This document shows positions 18,608 through 27,904 of a DNA stretch of 64,000 nucleotides, one piece after another (positions within the stretch are counted from its first letter, which is position 1; each line of letters opens with the position of its first letter). The stretch covers positions 1,488,001-1,552,000 of the forward strand of contig NZ_CP085840.1 of assembly GCF_020715685.1 (NCBI RefSeq), read 5' to 3'. Made by a program: the position numbers and the translations under genes. The DNA is from Dermatobacter hominis (GTDB lineage Bacteria; Actinomycetota; Acidimicrobiia; Acidimicrobiales; Microtrichaceae). The notes below the pieces were generated by a model, which ran no database searches, was not told the DNA's origin, and saw only the letters and a program-made list of their open reading frames with translations.

Positions 18608-19820
18608 GCTCCTCCATCCCCCACGGGGATCCGTACTCGCCGCCCAGCAGGTCGAGGAACGGCACCGGCGGCAGCGCCTCGGGCCCGACGACGCCCGCGC
18701 CGCTCCAGCGGCCCGACTCGATGAGCTCGCAGGCCACGACCGGCCCGACGGCCGTCTGCCAGACGACCGCCTGCGCGCCGTCCCGCGCCATCGTCTCGGC
18801 GTTGTCGACGACGTGGTAGAGGTACACCTCCCGCGGGCCCGTGGCCGCACCCGTGGCGTCGCGTCCGACGCCGGTGACCCACGTCCCGGCGCACGTCCTC
18901 CCCTCGATGCGGTCACCGAGGGAGGCGGGGTCGGGCAGGCACGCCGCCACGACGTCGCGCGGTGAGACCTGCTGGCCCCGGACGGTGACGGGCTCGACGC
19001 CGTCGAGGCCGAGCTTGTGGAGCGTCTCGAGGACCTGGATGAACTCGTCGCCGAGGCCGTACTTGAACGTCACGCGGTCGCAGTCGATCCAGCGCGGGAC
19101 CAGGAGCACCTCCTCGTGCTCGACGTTCACGCACTCGACGTCGCCGATCCCGCCCGGGAACCGGAACACCTCCGGCTCGGAGAACGGCGGCGTGGTGTAC
19201 CAACCGCGGTCCCGCTCCCACACGACCGGTGGGTTCAGGCACTCCTCGATGACGGTCCAGATCGAGAACGTCGGCGCGAAGTCGTAGCCGCGCACGACCA
19301 TGTCGGCGCCGTCACGGATCCCGACCTCGTCGATCGAGCTGAACAGCTCGTCGGCGGCGTAGCGGGCGAAGACGTCCGCGATGCCGGGCTCGACGCCCAT
19401 GCCGCACACCGCGAGCAGGCCTCGCTCCGTCCACTCGTCGGCCTTCTCGAACTGGCGGTCGCCGAGCTTCACGCCGGTCAGCTCGTGGGGCCGGTCCGGG
19501 TGCGGCTCCGAGATGGACATGGCCATGTCCATGTAGTTCGAGCCGGCCGCGAACGCCCCGTCGAAGATCGGCATGACGAACCGAGGGTCGGCTGCGTTCA
19601 TCACCAGGTCGGCACCGGCGGCCGTGGCCGCCGCCGTGATCGACGCCGCATCGGACGCGTCCAGGGTCGTGGCGGTGAACCGGTCGTCGCGGGCGGCGGA
19701 CCGCTCGGCCTTGGCGGGGTCGATGTCGCCGACCACGATCGACTCCACGAACTCGCGACGTGCCGCGATCGCGCAGAACGCGTCGCCCACGCCGCCGGCG
19801 CCTACCAGCAGGATCCTCAT
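18591..19820 (-). CDS. Saccharopine dehydrogenase family oxidoreductase
   Basis: NAD(P)-dependent enzyme of 409 residues. The N-terminus is a Rossmann fold with MRILLVGAGGVGDAF and the acidic IVVGDIDPAK. The middle part has NAADPRFVMPIFDGAF and CGMGVEPGIADVF, as in lysine 6-dehydrogenase/saccharopine reductase and carboxynorspermidine synthase relatives. The exact substrate is not determinable. The ATG at 19820 has TAGCCT exactly 6 bases upstream and no ribosome binding site, consistent with a leaderless message. The last codons are part of a hairpin shared with the convergent gene. Confidence 0.85.
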   Translation of the reverse strand: MRILLVGAGGVGDAFCAIAARREFVESIVVGDIDPAKAERSAARDDRFTATTLDASDAASITAAATAAGADLVMNAADPRFVMPIFDGAFAAGSNYMDMAMSISEPHPDRPHELTGVKLGDRQFEKADEWTERGLLAVCGMGVEPGIADVFARYAADELFSSIDEVGIRDGADMVVRGYDFAPTFSIWTVIEECLNPPVVWERDRGWYTTPPFSEPEVFRFPGGIGDVECVNVEHEEVLLVPRWIDCDRVTFKYGLGDEFIQVLETLHKLGLDGVEPVTVRGQQVSPRDVVAACLPDPASLGDRIEGRTCAGTWVTGVGRDATGAATGPREVYLYHVVDNAETMARDGAQAVVWQTAVGPVVACELIESGRWSGAGVVGPEALPPVPFLDLLGGEYGSPWGMEERTPGG

Positions 19821-19826
19821 GGGCGG

Positions 19827-19832
19827 AGGCTA
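19827..19832 (-). promoter_or_regulatory. -10 element TAGCCT, leaderless promoter
   Basis: On the minus strand TAGCCT ends 6 bases before the ATG at 19820. Confidence 0.6.
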
Positions 19833-19948
19833 CTGACGGGCTCGACGGATCGGATGCGATGGCCAGCGGGGCGGTCGGCCCGGGCGGTCACCCTCGCCGC
19901 TCGCAGCCCGGCCATCGGATCCATCGAGACCGAGGACGGGTCGCGACC

Positions 19949-19954
19949 TACGCT
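19949..19954 (+). promoter_or_regulatory. -10 element TACGCT, leaderless promoter
   Basis: TACGCT ends 6 bases before the ATG at 19961; no ribosome binding site precedes that ATG. Confidence 0.6.
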
Positions 19955-19960
19955 CGACCC

Positions 19961-20386
19961 ATGGCCGGCGACCTGCGCAGCACGAGCGACCAACCGCACG
20001 AGTCGGATGTGGCGACCGTGCACGCGATCTACGCGGCCATGGCCGCCCGGGACCTCGAGCAGCTCCCGCTGCTCCTCGACGAGCACGTCGTCATCACCCA
20101 GGATCCCGCACTGCCGTGGGGCGGACGGTTCGAGGGCCACGACGGCTTCCTCGACTTCGCCGCCGCCCTGACCGGGACGATCACCTCACAGGTCGAGATC
20201 GACAGCATCTTCGCCGCCGACGGCGACGTCATCCAGGTGGGCCGCACGGTCGGCACGGTGAACGCCACGGGGTCGGCGTTCGCCATCGCGGAGGTCCACC
20301 GTTGGACCGTGGTCGGCGGCAAGGCGGTCCGGGCGCACTTCTCGATCGACACTCCGGCGATGCTCCTCGCGCTGACGCCGGACTGA
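19961..20386 (+). CDS. SnoaL/NTF2-like domain protein
   Basis: Small cytoplasmic protein of 141 residues with an NTF2-like cone fold. It shows the typical opening helix TVHAIYAAMAARDLEQLPLL, then LDEHVVITQDPALPWGGRFEGHDGFLDF and a C-terminal strand HRWTVVGGKAVRAHFSID. Members act as isomerases, epoxide hydrolases or polyketide cyclases, or are non-catalytic; nothing here chooses between these. It has a leaderless start. Confidence 0.8.
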   Translation: MAGDLRSTSDQPHESDVATVHAIYAAMAARDLEQLPLLLDEHVVITQDPALPWGGRFEGHDGFLDFAAALTGTITSQVEIDSIFAADGDVIQVGRTVGTVNATGSAFAIAEVHRWTVVGGKAVRAHFSIDTPAMLLALTPD

Positions 20387-20464
20387 GCTCGAGCCGCTGG
20401 ATCAGCCCGCGAGCTGCCGGCGCGCCCGGCGCCGAACCTGTTGTCGCCCCCTGCGGCCGCCCAC

Positions 20465-20470
20465 TAGCGT
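20465..20470 (+). promoter_or_regulatory. -10 element TAGCGT upstream of the Thr-rich lipoprotein gene
   Basis: TAGCGT lies 76 bases before the ATG at 20547, which has its own ribosome binding site GGAGGGG; the leader would be about 70 bases. Confidence 0.4.
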
Positions 20471-20546
20471 CAGCGACGGCGGCTCGGCGACCGACCGACA
20501 GCTGGCAGTGGGGGTCGGTGCTGCCTCGACGGTTCGGAGGGGAACC

Positions 20547-21671
20547 ATGGGACGAGTGCCCCGGCGTCGATCGACGCTGATGCTCTGCGCAGTGCTGACG
20601 TTCGTGGCGCTGGCGGCCGCATGCGCCCAGAGCCCGCCGCAGACGGCAAGGGCGACGGAGGTGTCGCCCCAGGCGGCGGTCGTCCAAGCGGCTGCCGTCT
20701 CGTCGTCGGTCCTCTACACGTGCTCCGGGTCGACGAACGACCAGGCCGCCTACACCGGCGCTCCGGGCAACGGCGTCCAGTCCTCGGCGCAGGTGCTCGC
20801 GCTGCTGGCGTCGACGATCCCGAACTTCCAGGCGAACCCGACGCTGGCGATCACCATCGTCTCCACGGTCCCGGCGTCCGCGCCGGCCGGGACGCCGTAC
20901 AGCACCCAGTTCGACTTCTCCGCGGTGCTGCCGGCCGCGCTGGTCTCGGGTGCGCAGGCGCTCGGGCTGGGTTCGGTCACGGCGAAGGACGCGACGTTCA
21001 GGATCGGCGTCACGGGTGGCACACCGACGACCCTGTCGAGCTTCGTCGCCTCCCAGTCGGTGCCGCTCGTCGCCGGCGCGACCATCTCCCACGCCGTCAC
21101 CGGTTCCGTGACCGGGGCCGGCGCCGTGGTCACGTACCAGCCGGGTGTCGTGACCTTGGGCCTGGCCCTCGACGTGAACGTGCTCCTGACCCACATCGGC
21201 ACGATCTCGGTCACGTGTTCGCCGGCCCCGCAGGTCCTCGCGAGCACGACGATCGGAGCCGGTGGCTCGACGACGACCACCACCACGGTGCCGACGACGA
21301 CCAGCACGACCGCCCCCACGACGTCGACCACCGCGAGCACCACGACCACGACGGCGCCGACCACCACCACGTCGACCACCCCGAGCACCACGACCACCAC
21401 CACGGTGCCGACGACGAGCACCACCGCCAGCACGACGACGACGGCGCCGACGACCACCACCACGTCGACCACCCCGAGCACCACGACCACCACGACGGCG
21501 CCGACGACGAGCACCACCGCCAGCACGACCACGACGACGAGCACCACCGTCCCGACGGTGACGACGACCACGGTGCGCGACCGCCCTCCCCACCACAAGC
21601 CCCACCACCGGCCGCGAGGACACGCATGGGGCTGGTGGCGGAACTTCCTGCGGCAGTGCCAGTTCCGGTGA
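20547..21671 (+). CDS. Lipoprotein with Thr-rich tail
   Basis: Predicted exported lipoprotein of 374 residues, function unknown. The signal ends LAAAC. Residues about 50-230 form a globular part with two Cys (YTCSGS, VTCSPA) and internal similarity to beta-rich secreted domains. About 95 residues of nearly pure Thr/Ser/Ala/Pro follow, encoded by ACC/ACG repeats (21270-21570), resembling a glycosylated stalk. It ends in a basic, aromatic stretch with DRPPHHKPHHRP and WGWWRNF, ending QCQFR, which could bind the wall or membrane. It has no LPXTG motif. GGAGGGG supports the start. Confidence 0.8.
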   Translation: MGRVPRRRSTLMLCAVLTFVALAAACAQSPPQTARATEVSPQAAVVQAAAVSSSVLYTCSGSTNDQAAYTGAPGNGVQSSAQVLALLASTIPNFQANPTLAITIVSTVPASAPAGTPYSTQFDFSAVLPAALVSGAQALGLGSVTAKDATFRIGVTGGTPTTLSSFVASQSVPLVAGATISHAVTGSVTGAGAVVTYQPGVVTLGLALDVNVLLTHIGTISVTCSPAPQVLASTTIGAGGSTTTTTTVPTTTSTTAPTTSTTASTTTTTAPTTTTSTTPSTTTTTTVPTTSTTASTTTTAPTTTTTSTTPSTTTTTTAPTTSTTASTTTTTSTTVPTVTTTTVRDRPPHHKPHHRPRGHAWGWWRNFLRQCQFR

Positions 21672-21754
21672 GGTCTCGCGTCCGGCGGCGGAGCGAGTCG
21701 ATCTCCCGGGACAGGCCGGCGGTCGCTCGCTGACCCCGGGCGGCGCGCCTCAGG

Positions 21755-23041
21755 TCAGCCGCCGCCGGCGTTGGGGATGGTCGGGGCACCGGGCACGGTC
21801 GACACCGACGCCGGAGGTCGCGTCGTGGGCGTCGACTCGTGGGCGCCGGAGGAGGGGTCGCCGGGCAGGGTCGTCGCCGACGCGCCCCCGGTCCGGGCCC
21901 GCTGGATCGCGACCCGCATGTCCTCAGGCGGGCCGATCAGGAACGCCGCCGTGGGACGGGCCATGCCGTCGAGGCGGTCGAGCAGGGCGCTGGCCTCGTC
22001 GAGCCGTCCCTCGGTGAGGTCGAGCGAGGCCTGCAGCAGCAGCCCGTTCGGGTCCTGGGGGTCGATCGCCAGGATGCGTTCGGCCAGCGAACGGGCCTCG
22101 ACGAGGTCGGCGTCGGCCGTGCCCCCGACGGTGAGCGCCTTCGAGAGGAGCGCGTCCACCGAGCTGGGGTCCGCCGCGATCACGCCGTCGAGGCAGCCGC
22201 CGAGCGCATCGAGGAAGGCCTGGTCGATGGCGCTGCTGCCGTCGCTCCCCTCGGCCGCCCGCTGCCAGCACGAGTACACCGCGGGGTCGATCAGGTTGAA
22301 GTAGATCGTCCGCTCGAGGCCCTCCTGCTGGAGCACCTGCACGGCCACGGTCGGCGGGTCGTTGCGGTAGAAGCGGTCGATCTCGGACGCCGCGGCGAGG
22401 AAGCTCTCGCGCGCGGTGGCGGCGTCGCCCTTGGCCGAGGCGGCCTCGCCCGCCCGCGACAGCAGGATGGCTCGGAAGACCCGGGCGTCGGGGTAGTCGG
22501 GGTCGAGGTCGACGACCCGTGCCAGGTTGGCGGCGCCCTTCTCCACCTGGTCGTCCCGGATGTACGCCCAGCCCTGGTACGTCAGCGCGTCCAGGTTCTC
22601 GGGCGACCCCTCGAGGATGTCGGCGTAGCAGTCGATGCCCTCGGCCGGCTTCTGGAACGACAGCGTCTGGCACGAGGCCAGCCGCTGCCGGACGGTGTCG
22701 TCGTTCCCGGTGATCGTGCCCGAGCCGCGCTGGCCCGAGGACCGCGCCACGAGCAGCCCGGCCACCACCGCCACCGCGAGGACCGCCACGACGACGAGGG
22801 CCGTGCGGCCGACGTTGCGCTCGGGGCGGCTGCGCTCGGCGAGCTCCCGGTGCTGCTCGATCGCCCGGATCACCTCGGCGGCGCGGGCGGTGTAGTCGTC
22901 CTTCAGCTCGGCGTAGTCGTGGTCGTCGAGGTCGCCGGCGTCGTGCTCCCGCTCCAGATCCTCGAGCGACGACAGCAGGTGGTCCCGCTCCTCCTCGAGC
23001 TCGGCCAGGCGGTCGGGGTCGAGGCGCGTGGCGGTGCTCAC
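21755..23041 (-). CDS. ccmI: CcmI-like TPR protein of cytochrome c maturation
   Basis: Membrane-anchored protein of 428 residues. The N-terminal ~60 residues are a charged coiled coil (RLAELEEERDHLLSSLEDLE), as at the start of CcmI. One transmembrane helix follows (TALVVVAVLAVAVVAGLLVA) and then TPR-like repeats, for example ALTYQGWAYIRDDQ and ARVFRAILLSRAG. CcmI chaperones apocytochrome c to the heme ligation complex. GTG at 23041 overlaps the ccmH stop (GTGA). It is the last gene of the operon. The C-terminal Thr/Pro tail is probably disordered. Confidence 0.8.
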   Translation of the reverse strand: MSTATRLDPDRLAELEEERDHLLSSLEDLEREHDAGDLDDHDYAELKDDYTARAAEVIRAIEQHRELAERSRPERNVGRTALVVVAVLAVAVVAGLLVARSSGQRGSGTITGNDDTVRQRLASCQTLSFQKPAEGIDCYADILEGSPENLDALTYQGWAYIRDDQVEKGAANLARVVDLDPDYPDARVFRAILLSRAGEAASAKGDAATARESFLAAASEIDRFYRNDPPTVAVQVLQQEGLERTIYFNLIDPAVYSCWQRAAEGSDGSSAIDQAFLDALGGCLDGVIAADPSSVDALLSKALTVGGTADADLVEARSLAERILAIDPQDPNGLLLQASLDLTEGRLDEASALLDRLDGMARPTAAFLIGPPEDMRVAIQRARTGGASATTLPGDPSSGAHESTPTTRPPASVSTVPGAPTIPNAGGG

Positions 23042-23598
23042 GGTCCCCCGGCCGGGGTGCCGGGGTCCGTCGCGCCGCCCTGGCCGGGGTGCCGGTCGGC
23101 GAGCGCGTCGGCCACGAGCGCCAGGTCGTCGTCGGTCGCGTGGTGCTCCTCGCGCTCGCGGCGCCACCGCCGGAACGTGCCGGCGAGCAGCAGCACCGCA
23201 GCGGCGACCACCACCACCGGGACGATCCACACCAGGCCGCCGATCCCCGTGGCCGGGGGCGTGAGCAGGACCTCCTGGCCGTAGCTGCTGGCGAAGAAGT
23301 TCAGGATCTCGTCGTCGGTGTCGCCCTGCTGCATGCGGTCCCGGATCTCCTGCCGGAACTGCACCGCCATCGGCGACTGCGACGCGGCGATCGACTCGCC
23401 CACGCACTGCAGGCACTTCAGCCGTCCGGCGATCGAGAAGAGGCGCTCGTCGGAGGCGCCGGTCTTGGGCGGTGAGCCGGCGCCGACCACGATCGCCACG
23501 ACGACGATGACGCCCATCAGCGCCCACCACCACCACTGCTGGCGCACCCGGCGGCCGAGGGGTCGTCCGGCGGTCGACGGCGCGGCGACGGCGCTCAC
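23038..23598 (-). CDS. ccmH: CcmH-like thiol oxidoreductase
   Basis: Cytochrome c maturation protein of 186 residues with the CcmH/CycL signature LKCLQCVGESIAASQS (redox pair Cys-x2-Cys), then MAVQFRQEIRDRM and FFASSYGQEVLLTPP. It has one membrane helix before the domain (about 27-42) and one after (GLVWIVPVVVVAAAVLLLAG). It keeps the heme-binding cysteines of apocytochromes reduced together with CcmG. The Trp-rich WWWWAL before the first helix is unusual. GTG at 23598 overlaps the ccmG stop (GTGA). Confidence 0.9.
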   Translation of the reverse strand: MSAVAAPSTAGRPLGRRVRQQWWWWALMGVIVVVAIVVGAGSPPKTGASDERLFSIAGRLKCLQCVGESIAASQSPMAVQFRQEIRDRMQQGDTDDEILNFFASSYGQEVLLTPPATGIGGLVWIVPVVVVAAAVLLLAGTFRRWRREREEHHATDDDLALVADALADRHPGQGGATDPGTPAGGP

Positions 23599-24164
23599 GA
23601 GCCGCTCCCCGCCGCGGCGCCCGAACCGGTCCCCTCGGCGATCCGCCGCTCGATCGCCGCGACCTCGCCCTCGTCGATGCCGCCGACCAGCTTCTGCACC
23701 ACCGTGCCGTCGGGGGCGATCAGGTAGGACTCGGGCAGCTTGATGAGGCCGTAGTCGATCGACGCGTCGTCCGTGTCGGACACCAGCACCGGCCAGTCCC
23801 CGCCCCTCTTCTCGAAGAAGTCGACGACGTTGTCCGCGGTGTCGCCCGAGGCCACGCTCACCACCTGCAGGCTGCCCTGGGTCTGCTCGGACAGCTGGAC
23901 GAGCAGCGGGTGCTCGGCGACGCACGGCGGGCACCAGGTGGCGAAGAAGTTGACGAGCACCCACTGCCCGCGGTGCTGGTCGAGGTCGAAGGCCTGGCCG
24001 TCGGCCGTCGAGCCGGCGAGCGCCGGAGCGAGCTTGCCGACGAGCGGGCTCGACGCCGACTCGGCCGGGTCCTCGCCCTTGGGGCTGAACGCGAAGAGGG
24101 CGATCAGGGCGGCGAGCGCCACACCGACGATGCCGGCGATGACCGCGGCGCGGTGCTGCCTCAC
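23595..24164 (-). CDS. ccmG: CcmG/DsbE/TlpA-type thioredoxin
   Basis: Membrane-anchored, outward-facing thioredoxin of 189 residues. An N-terminal helix (about 10-28) is followed by the thioredoxin fold with active site FFATWCPPCVAEHP and the cis-Pro loop LPESYLIAPDG. It reduces apocytochrome thiols for heme attachment. GTG at 24164 overlaps the ccmF stop (GTGA). Confidence 0.92.
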   Translation of the reverse strand: MRQHRAAVIAGIVGVALAALIALFAFSPKGEDPAESASSPLVGKLAPALAGSTADGQAFDLDQHRGQWVLVNFFATWCPPCVAEHPLLVQLSEQTQGSLQVVSVASGDTADNVVDFFEKRGGDWPVLVSDTDDASIDYGLIKLPESYLIAPDGTVVQKLVGGIDEGEVAAIERRIAEGTGSGAAAGSGS

Positions 24165-26296
24165 GCCCGCACCTCCTCGGGTTCGGGGTCGACGTCGGGA
24201 TCCCGGCCGCCCTCCGACCCGTCGCCACCCATGTCGTCGCCACCCGGGCCGTCGCCGCCCGGGCCGTCGTCGCTCGCCGCCGCAGCGGTGCTGCGGTCGG
24301 GCACCGCGGCCGCGTCACCGGTCTCGTCGTCGTTCGGCGGGCCGCCGGAGGCGCCGGCGGGGATCGGCGCCGACACCGGGTCCAGCGGGTTGCGGCGCCG
24401 ACGCCCGGGGAACAGGGCCAGCAGCGTCCCCAGCACCATCACGATGCCGCCCACCCACAGCCAGATGATGAGCGGCTGGACGATCACGCGGAGGCCGATG
24501 GCGCCGCCCTCGGCCGATGGGGCCTTGGTGAGCGCGAGGTACACGTCGTTCGTGGGCCCCACGCGGACCGACGGGGTGCCGATCGTCTGCCCGTCGACCC
24601 GGTACTTGTGGAGGCGGGGCTCGAACACCCGGTCCTCGTCGACGCGCACCCGGGCGATGAGCTCCACCCGGTTCGCCGTCTCGACGGTCTTCGAGCCGAG
24701 GTACTCGACGGTGTGGCCGGCGACCGTGGCGGTCCTGCCCTCCTCGAGCTGGAACTCCGCCTGGCGCACGTAGCTCATCGAGGCGGCGAACGCGACGCCG
24801 ACGAGGATGGCGCCGAGGTGCACGACCATCCCTCCGTTGGCCCGGCCCACCAGGCCCCGCCACCCCTGGCGGCGGGTCGCGAGGAACAGCTGGCGGATGG
24901 CCGAACCCGCGGCGAAGCCGCCGAGGCCGAACGCCACGAGCGCGGCCCAGCCGGTCGCCCCGACGGCGACGGCGAACACCACGGTGGCCACGCCGGCCCA
25001 CGCCGGCCACCAGAGGCGGTCCCGGAGCAGCTCGCCGGTCCCCTTCCGCCATGGCAGCACCGGCGCGATGCCCATCAGGAACAGCAGGAGGAACCCGATC
25101 GGCATCGTCATGCGGCTGAAGTAGGGCACGCCGACCGAGAGCCGGTCGTCGTTGATCGCCTCGACGATCAGCGGGAACACCGTGCCGAGCAGCACGACGA
25201 ACGCGAACGCGGCGAACACCACGTTGTTGGCGAGGAACGCGCCCTCGCGCGAGACCGCCGAATCGATCCGTCCCGGGGATCTCAGCCGGTCGCCGCGCCA
25301 GCCGATGAGCCCGACCGACACCGCCACGACGACCGCGAAGAACCCGAGCAGCAGGGGCCCGACGGTCCCGTTGGAGAACGCGTGCACCGACTCGACCACG
25401 CCGGAGCGGGTCAGGAACGTGCCGAGGATCGTCAGCGAGAAGGTGGCGCAGAGGAGCGACAGGTTCCACACGCGCAGCATCCCGCGCCGCTCCTGGACCA
25501 TCACCGAGTGGATGTAGGCCGTCGCCGTCAGCCACGGCAGCAACGACGCGTTCTCGACCGGGTCCCACTTCCAGTAGCCGCCCCAGCCGAGGACCTCGTA
25601 GCTCCACCACGCACCGAGCACGATCCCGGCGGTGAGGAACATCCAGGCGAAGAGAGTCCAGCGTCGGGTCTCGACGAGCCACCCCTCCCCGACGCGGCCG
25701 GTCACGAGCGCGGCGATCGCGAACGCGAACGGCACCGTGAAGCCGACGTAGCCCAGGTAGAGCATCGGCGGGTGGAACGCCATGAGGATGTGGTTCTGCA
25801 GCAGCGGGTTCGGCCCCGGCCCGTCGTAGCCCGGCGGCGGGGTGACGCCGTGGAACGGGTTCGTGGCGGTGAGCATCAGCCCGAAGAAGAACACCGCCAC
25901 GGCGAACATGACGATCAGCGCCCACGCGACGAGCGGATCGCTCAGCCGGCGCCGGAACTTGTTCGCGACGGCGAACGTGTAGCCGGCCAGCACCAGGCCC
26001 CAGAGGAGGATCGAGCCCTCCAGCGCCGACCACAGCGTCGCCACGTTGAACAGCGGCGGGGTGCGCGACGAGCCGTGGTCGAACACGTACTGCACCGTGT
26101 AGTCACGGGTGATCAGCGCCCGCTCCATGGCGAAGAACGCCAGCAGCGCGCCGCCGAGGACGACGCCCGCGTAGGAGCGACCCATCCGCAGGAGCGACGG
26201 GCGCTTCGTGCGGAGGCCGACGGCGAGGACGCAGATGCCGAGCAGGGCACCGCCGAACCCGACGATGACCCCGGCGAGTCCGAGGGCCCGGTTCAC
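24161..26296 (-). CDS. ccmF: CcmF, heme lyase subunit
   Basis: Large membrane protein of 711 residues with about 14 helices and the WWD heme-handling motif WGGYWKWDPVENASLLPW. Other family blocks are FHPPMLYLGYVG and GTFLTRSGVVESVHAF. It ligates heme delivered by CcmE to apocytochrome c, with CcmH/I. The C-terminal ~75 residues are a Gly/Asp/Pro-rich tail, longer than usual. GTG at 26296 overlaps the ccmE stop (GTGA). Confidence 0.95.
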   Translation of the reverse strand: MNRALGLAGVIVGFGGALLGICVLAVGLRTKRPSLLRMGRSYAGVVLGGALLAFFAMERALITRDYTVQYVFDHGSSRTPPLFNVATLWSALEGSILLWGLVLAGYTFAVANKFRRRLSDPLVAWALIVMFAVAVFFFGLMLTATNPFHGVTPPPGYDGPGPNPLLQNHILMAFHPPMLYLGYVGFTVPFAFAIAALVTGRVGEGWLVETRRWTLFAWMFLTAGIVLGAWWSYEVLGWGGYWKWDPVENASLLPWLTATAYIHSVMVQERRGMLRVWNLSLLCATFSLTILGTFLTRSGVVESVHAFSNGTVGPLLLGFFAVVVAVSVGLIGWRGDRLRSPGRIDSAVSREGAFLANNVVFAAFAFVVLLGTVFPLIVEAINDDRLSVGVPYFSRMTMPIGFLLLFLMGIAPVLPWRKGTGELLRDRLWWPAWAGVATVVFAVAVGATGWAALVAFGLGGFAAGSAIRQLFLATRRQGWRGLVGRANGGMVVHLGAILVGVAFAASMSYVRQAEFQLEEGRTATVAGHTVEYLGSKTVETANRVELIARVRVDEDRVFEPRLHKYRVDGQTIGTPSVRVGPTNDVYLALTKAPSAEGGAIGLRVIVQPLIIWLWVGGIVMVLGTLLALFPGRRRRNPLDPVSAPIPAGASGGPPNDDETGDAAAVPDRSTAAAASDDGPGGDGPGGDDMGGDGSEGGRDPDVDPEPEEVRA

Positions 26297-26940
26297 CCGG
26301 AGGCACCCCCCAGCGCAGGCCCCTCCTCGTCGGCGCCGGGCGCCGTCGTCGTGCTGGCACCGGTCTGCTCCGCGTCGCGCTCGGCCTCGCGGACCCGATC
26401 CTCGTTCTCCTCGTCGTACGAGGCGTCGTGGCGGATCAGGATCGTGTCGCTGCGGAACGTGTCGCCGTCGAGCTCGCCCTCGAGCACCACGGGGATCTTC
26501 GGACCGAACAGCTCGGGCGGATCGCCCACGTGCTGGACGGGGATCTCCTCGCCCTTGAACCGGAGCACGAACGCAACGCCGTCGTCGGTCCTGCGCACCG
26601 AGCCGTCGACGACGTTGCCCTGCACGCGGATCCGCTGGCCCTGCAGCGAGTCACGCTGCGCCGCCACCTCGTCGACGTTGTAGAAGAACGTCGACGCGTC
26701 CCGGAGCCCGTTGAACAGCACGAGGCCGAGGCCGATGACGATGACGGCCACCGCGCCCACCGCGACGTAGGTGCGGGTGCGGGACCCGCTGCGCCCGGTC
26801 GGCGCAGACCCGGGCCCGGTGCGGGGCGTGACGTCGAGCCGGTCGGCGTCGGGGGTGCTGGCGACCGGACCGTCCTCGAGGGGGAGGGCGTCGGCCGACT
26901 CGGGGTCGTCCTGGAGCGAGGGGTCGGGGCGGTCGGTCAC
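26293..26940 (-). CDS. ccmE: CcmE, heme chaperone
   Basis: Heme chaperone of 215 residues. The N-terminal ~60 residues are acidic and variable, then one membrane helix (VAVGAVAVIVIGLGLVLFNG) and an OB-fold domain with FFYNVDEV, LQGQRIRVQGNV and IPVVLEGEL. The covalent heme site is the His-type HDASY motif near the C-terminal end, not the Cys-type variant. The family's C-terminal tail is acidic and extended here. GTG at 26940 overlaps the ccmD stop (GTGA). Confidence 0.93.
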   Translation of the reverse strand: MTDRPDPSLQDDPESADALPLEDGPVASTPDADRLDVTPRTGPGSAPTGRSGSRTRTYVAVGAVAVIVIGLGLVLFNGLRDASTFFYNVDEVAAQRDSLQGQRIRVQGNVVDGSVRRTDDGVAFVLRFKGEEIPVQHVGDPPELFGPKIPVVLEGELDGDTFRSDTILIRHDASYDEENEDRVREAERDAEQTGASTTTAPGADEEGPALGGASG

Positions 26941-27071
26941 AGCCACCGCCGCTCGTCGGGTGGCACGACCTTCGAGAGCTTGCGGCCGCGGCGCACGACC
27001 CAGAGCGAGTAGAGACCGACGGCGGCGAACGTGGCGATCCACGCGATGGCGATGTAGGCGGCGTCGCTCAT
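26937..27071 (-). CDS. ccmD: CcmD, small membrane subunit
   Basis: A 44-residue protein with one membrane helix (YIAIAWIATFAAVGLYSLWV) followed by a basic RRGRKLSK stretch, the usual layout of CcmD. It helps release heme-loaded CcmE from the CcmABC complex. Its ATG at 27071 overlaps the ccmC stop (ATGA) and its stop overlaps ccmE (GTGA). The call rests mainly on position and topology, since CcmD proteins are poorly conserved. Confidence 0.85.
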   Translation of the reverse strand: MSDAAYIAIAWIATFAAVGLYSLWVVRRGRKLSKVVPPDERRWL

Positions 27072-27904
27072 GCCGCACCTCCCGGTCCGTCGAGCGATCC
27101 CAGCGGGGCGCCGGTCCCCGGTCCGGCCGCACGCTCGGCACGGCGCTCGGCGATGGCGGCGTCGACGCCCACGTCGGCGGCCCGCTCGGCCAGCCACGCT
27201 ACGCGGAAGCGGTGGATCAGCAGCCAGGCGAAGAGGACCAGGAAGACGACGAGCCCCAGGTAGGCGGTGAAGAGCTGCAGGCCCTTCATGTCGGGGTCGA
27301 CGGTGCCGAAGATCGTCTTCTCCTGGTGCAGGCCCCGCCACCAGTCGACGGCCTTGTGGGTGATCGGGATGTTGATCACCGCCATGATCCCGATGACGGC
27401 GCTGATCGTGCCCCGGGTGCGGGTGTCGTTCGGGATCTGCCGCACGGCGAGGTAGCCGACGTAGGTCAGCATCAGGACCGCGGTCGTGGTCAGGCGGGGC
27501 TCCCAGCGCCAGAAGACGCCCCACGTGATCTTCCCCCAGAGCATCCCGTTGAGGATCGTGAGGGCGAAGAAGAGCACGCCGAGCTCGGCCGACGACGCTG
27601 CGAGCAGGTCCCAGAACTCGGTCCGCTTCCACAGGTACATGACCGACGCGACCGCGGTGATCACGAACGCCAGGTACGCGGTCGAGACCGTCGGCACGTG
27701 CATGTAGAGGATGCGGATGGTCTCGCCCAGCTCGGCGTCGGGCTCGGTGAGCACGAGGCCGAACAGGACCAGGGCGGCGATGCCGACCAGGCTGATGGCG
27801 CCGAGCACCCGGGTGGCGCGCGAGCCCGTGCTGAGCGGGCCGGCGGCCGGTGCCGGGTCGCCCGGGGCCACGGCCGTGGCGGCGCTCTGGTTCTCCACTG
27901 TCAT
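27068..27904 (-). CDS. ccmC: CcmC, heme transfer protein
   Basis: Membrane protein of 278 residues with six helices and the WWD-type segment KITWGVFWRWEPRLTTTAVL. It has the expected outward His residues (YMHVPTVSTAYL and PITHKAVDWW). It transfers heme to CcmE. The start is ATG at 27904, overlapping the ccmB stop (ATGA). Relative to the family there is a short Ala/Pro-rich N-terminal extension and a charged C-terminal tail. Confidence 0.94.
   Translation of the reverse strand: MTVENQSAATAVAPGDPAPAAGPLSTGSRATRVLGAISLVGIAALVLFGLVLTEPDAELGETIRILYMHVPTVSTAYLAFVITAVASVMYLWKRTEFWDLLAASSAELGVLFFALTILNGMLWGKITWGVFWRWEPRLTTTAVLMLTYVGYLAVRQIPNDTRTRGTISAVIGIMAVINIPITHKAVDWWRGLHQEKTIFGTVDPDMKGLQLFTAYLGLVVFLVLFAWLLIHRFRVAWLAERAADVGVDAAIAERRAERAAGPGTGAPLGSLDGPGGAA

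Noticed and set aside
20750-21598. Minus-strand Val-rich ORF opposite the Thr-rich lipoprotein
   Set aside because: It is the complement of the ACC/ACG repeat and has no independent support.
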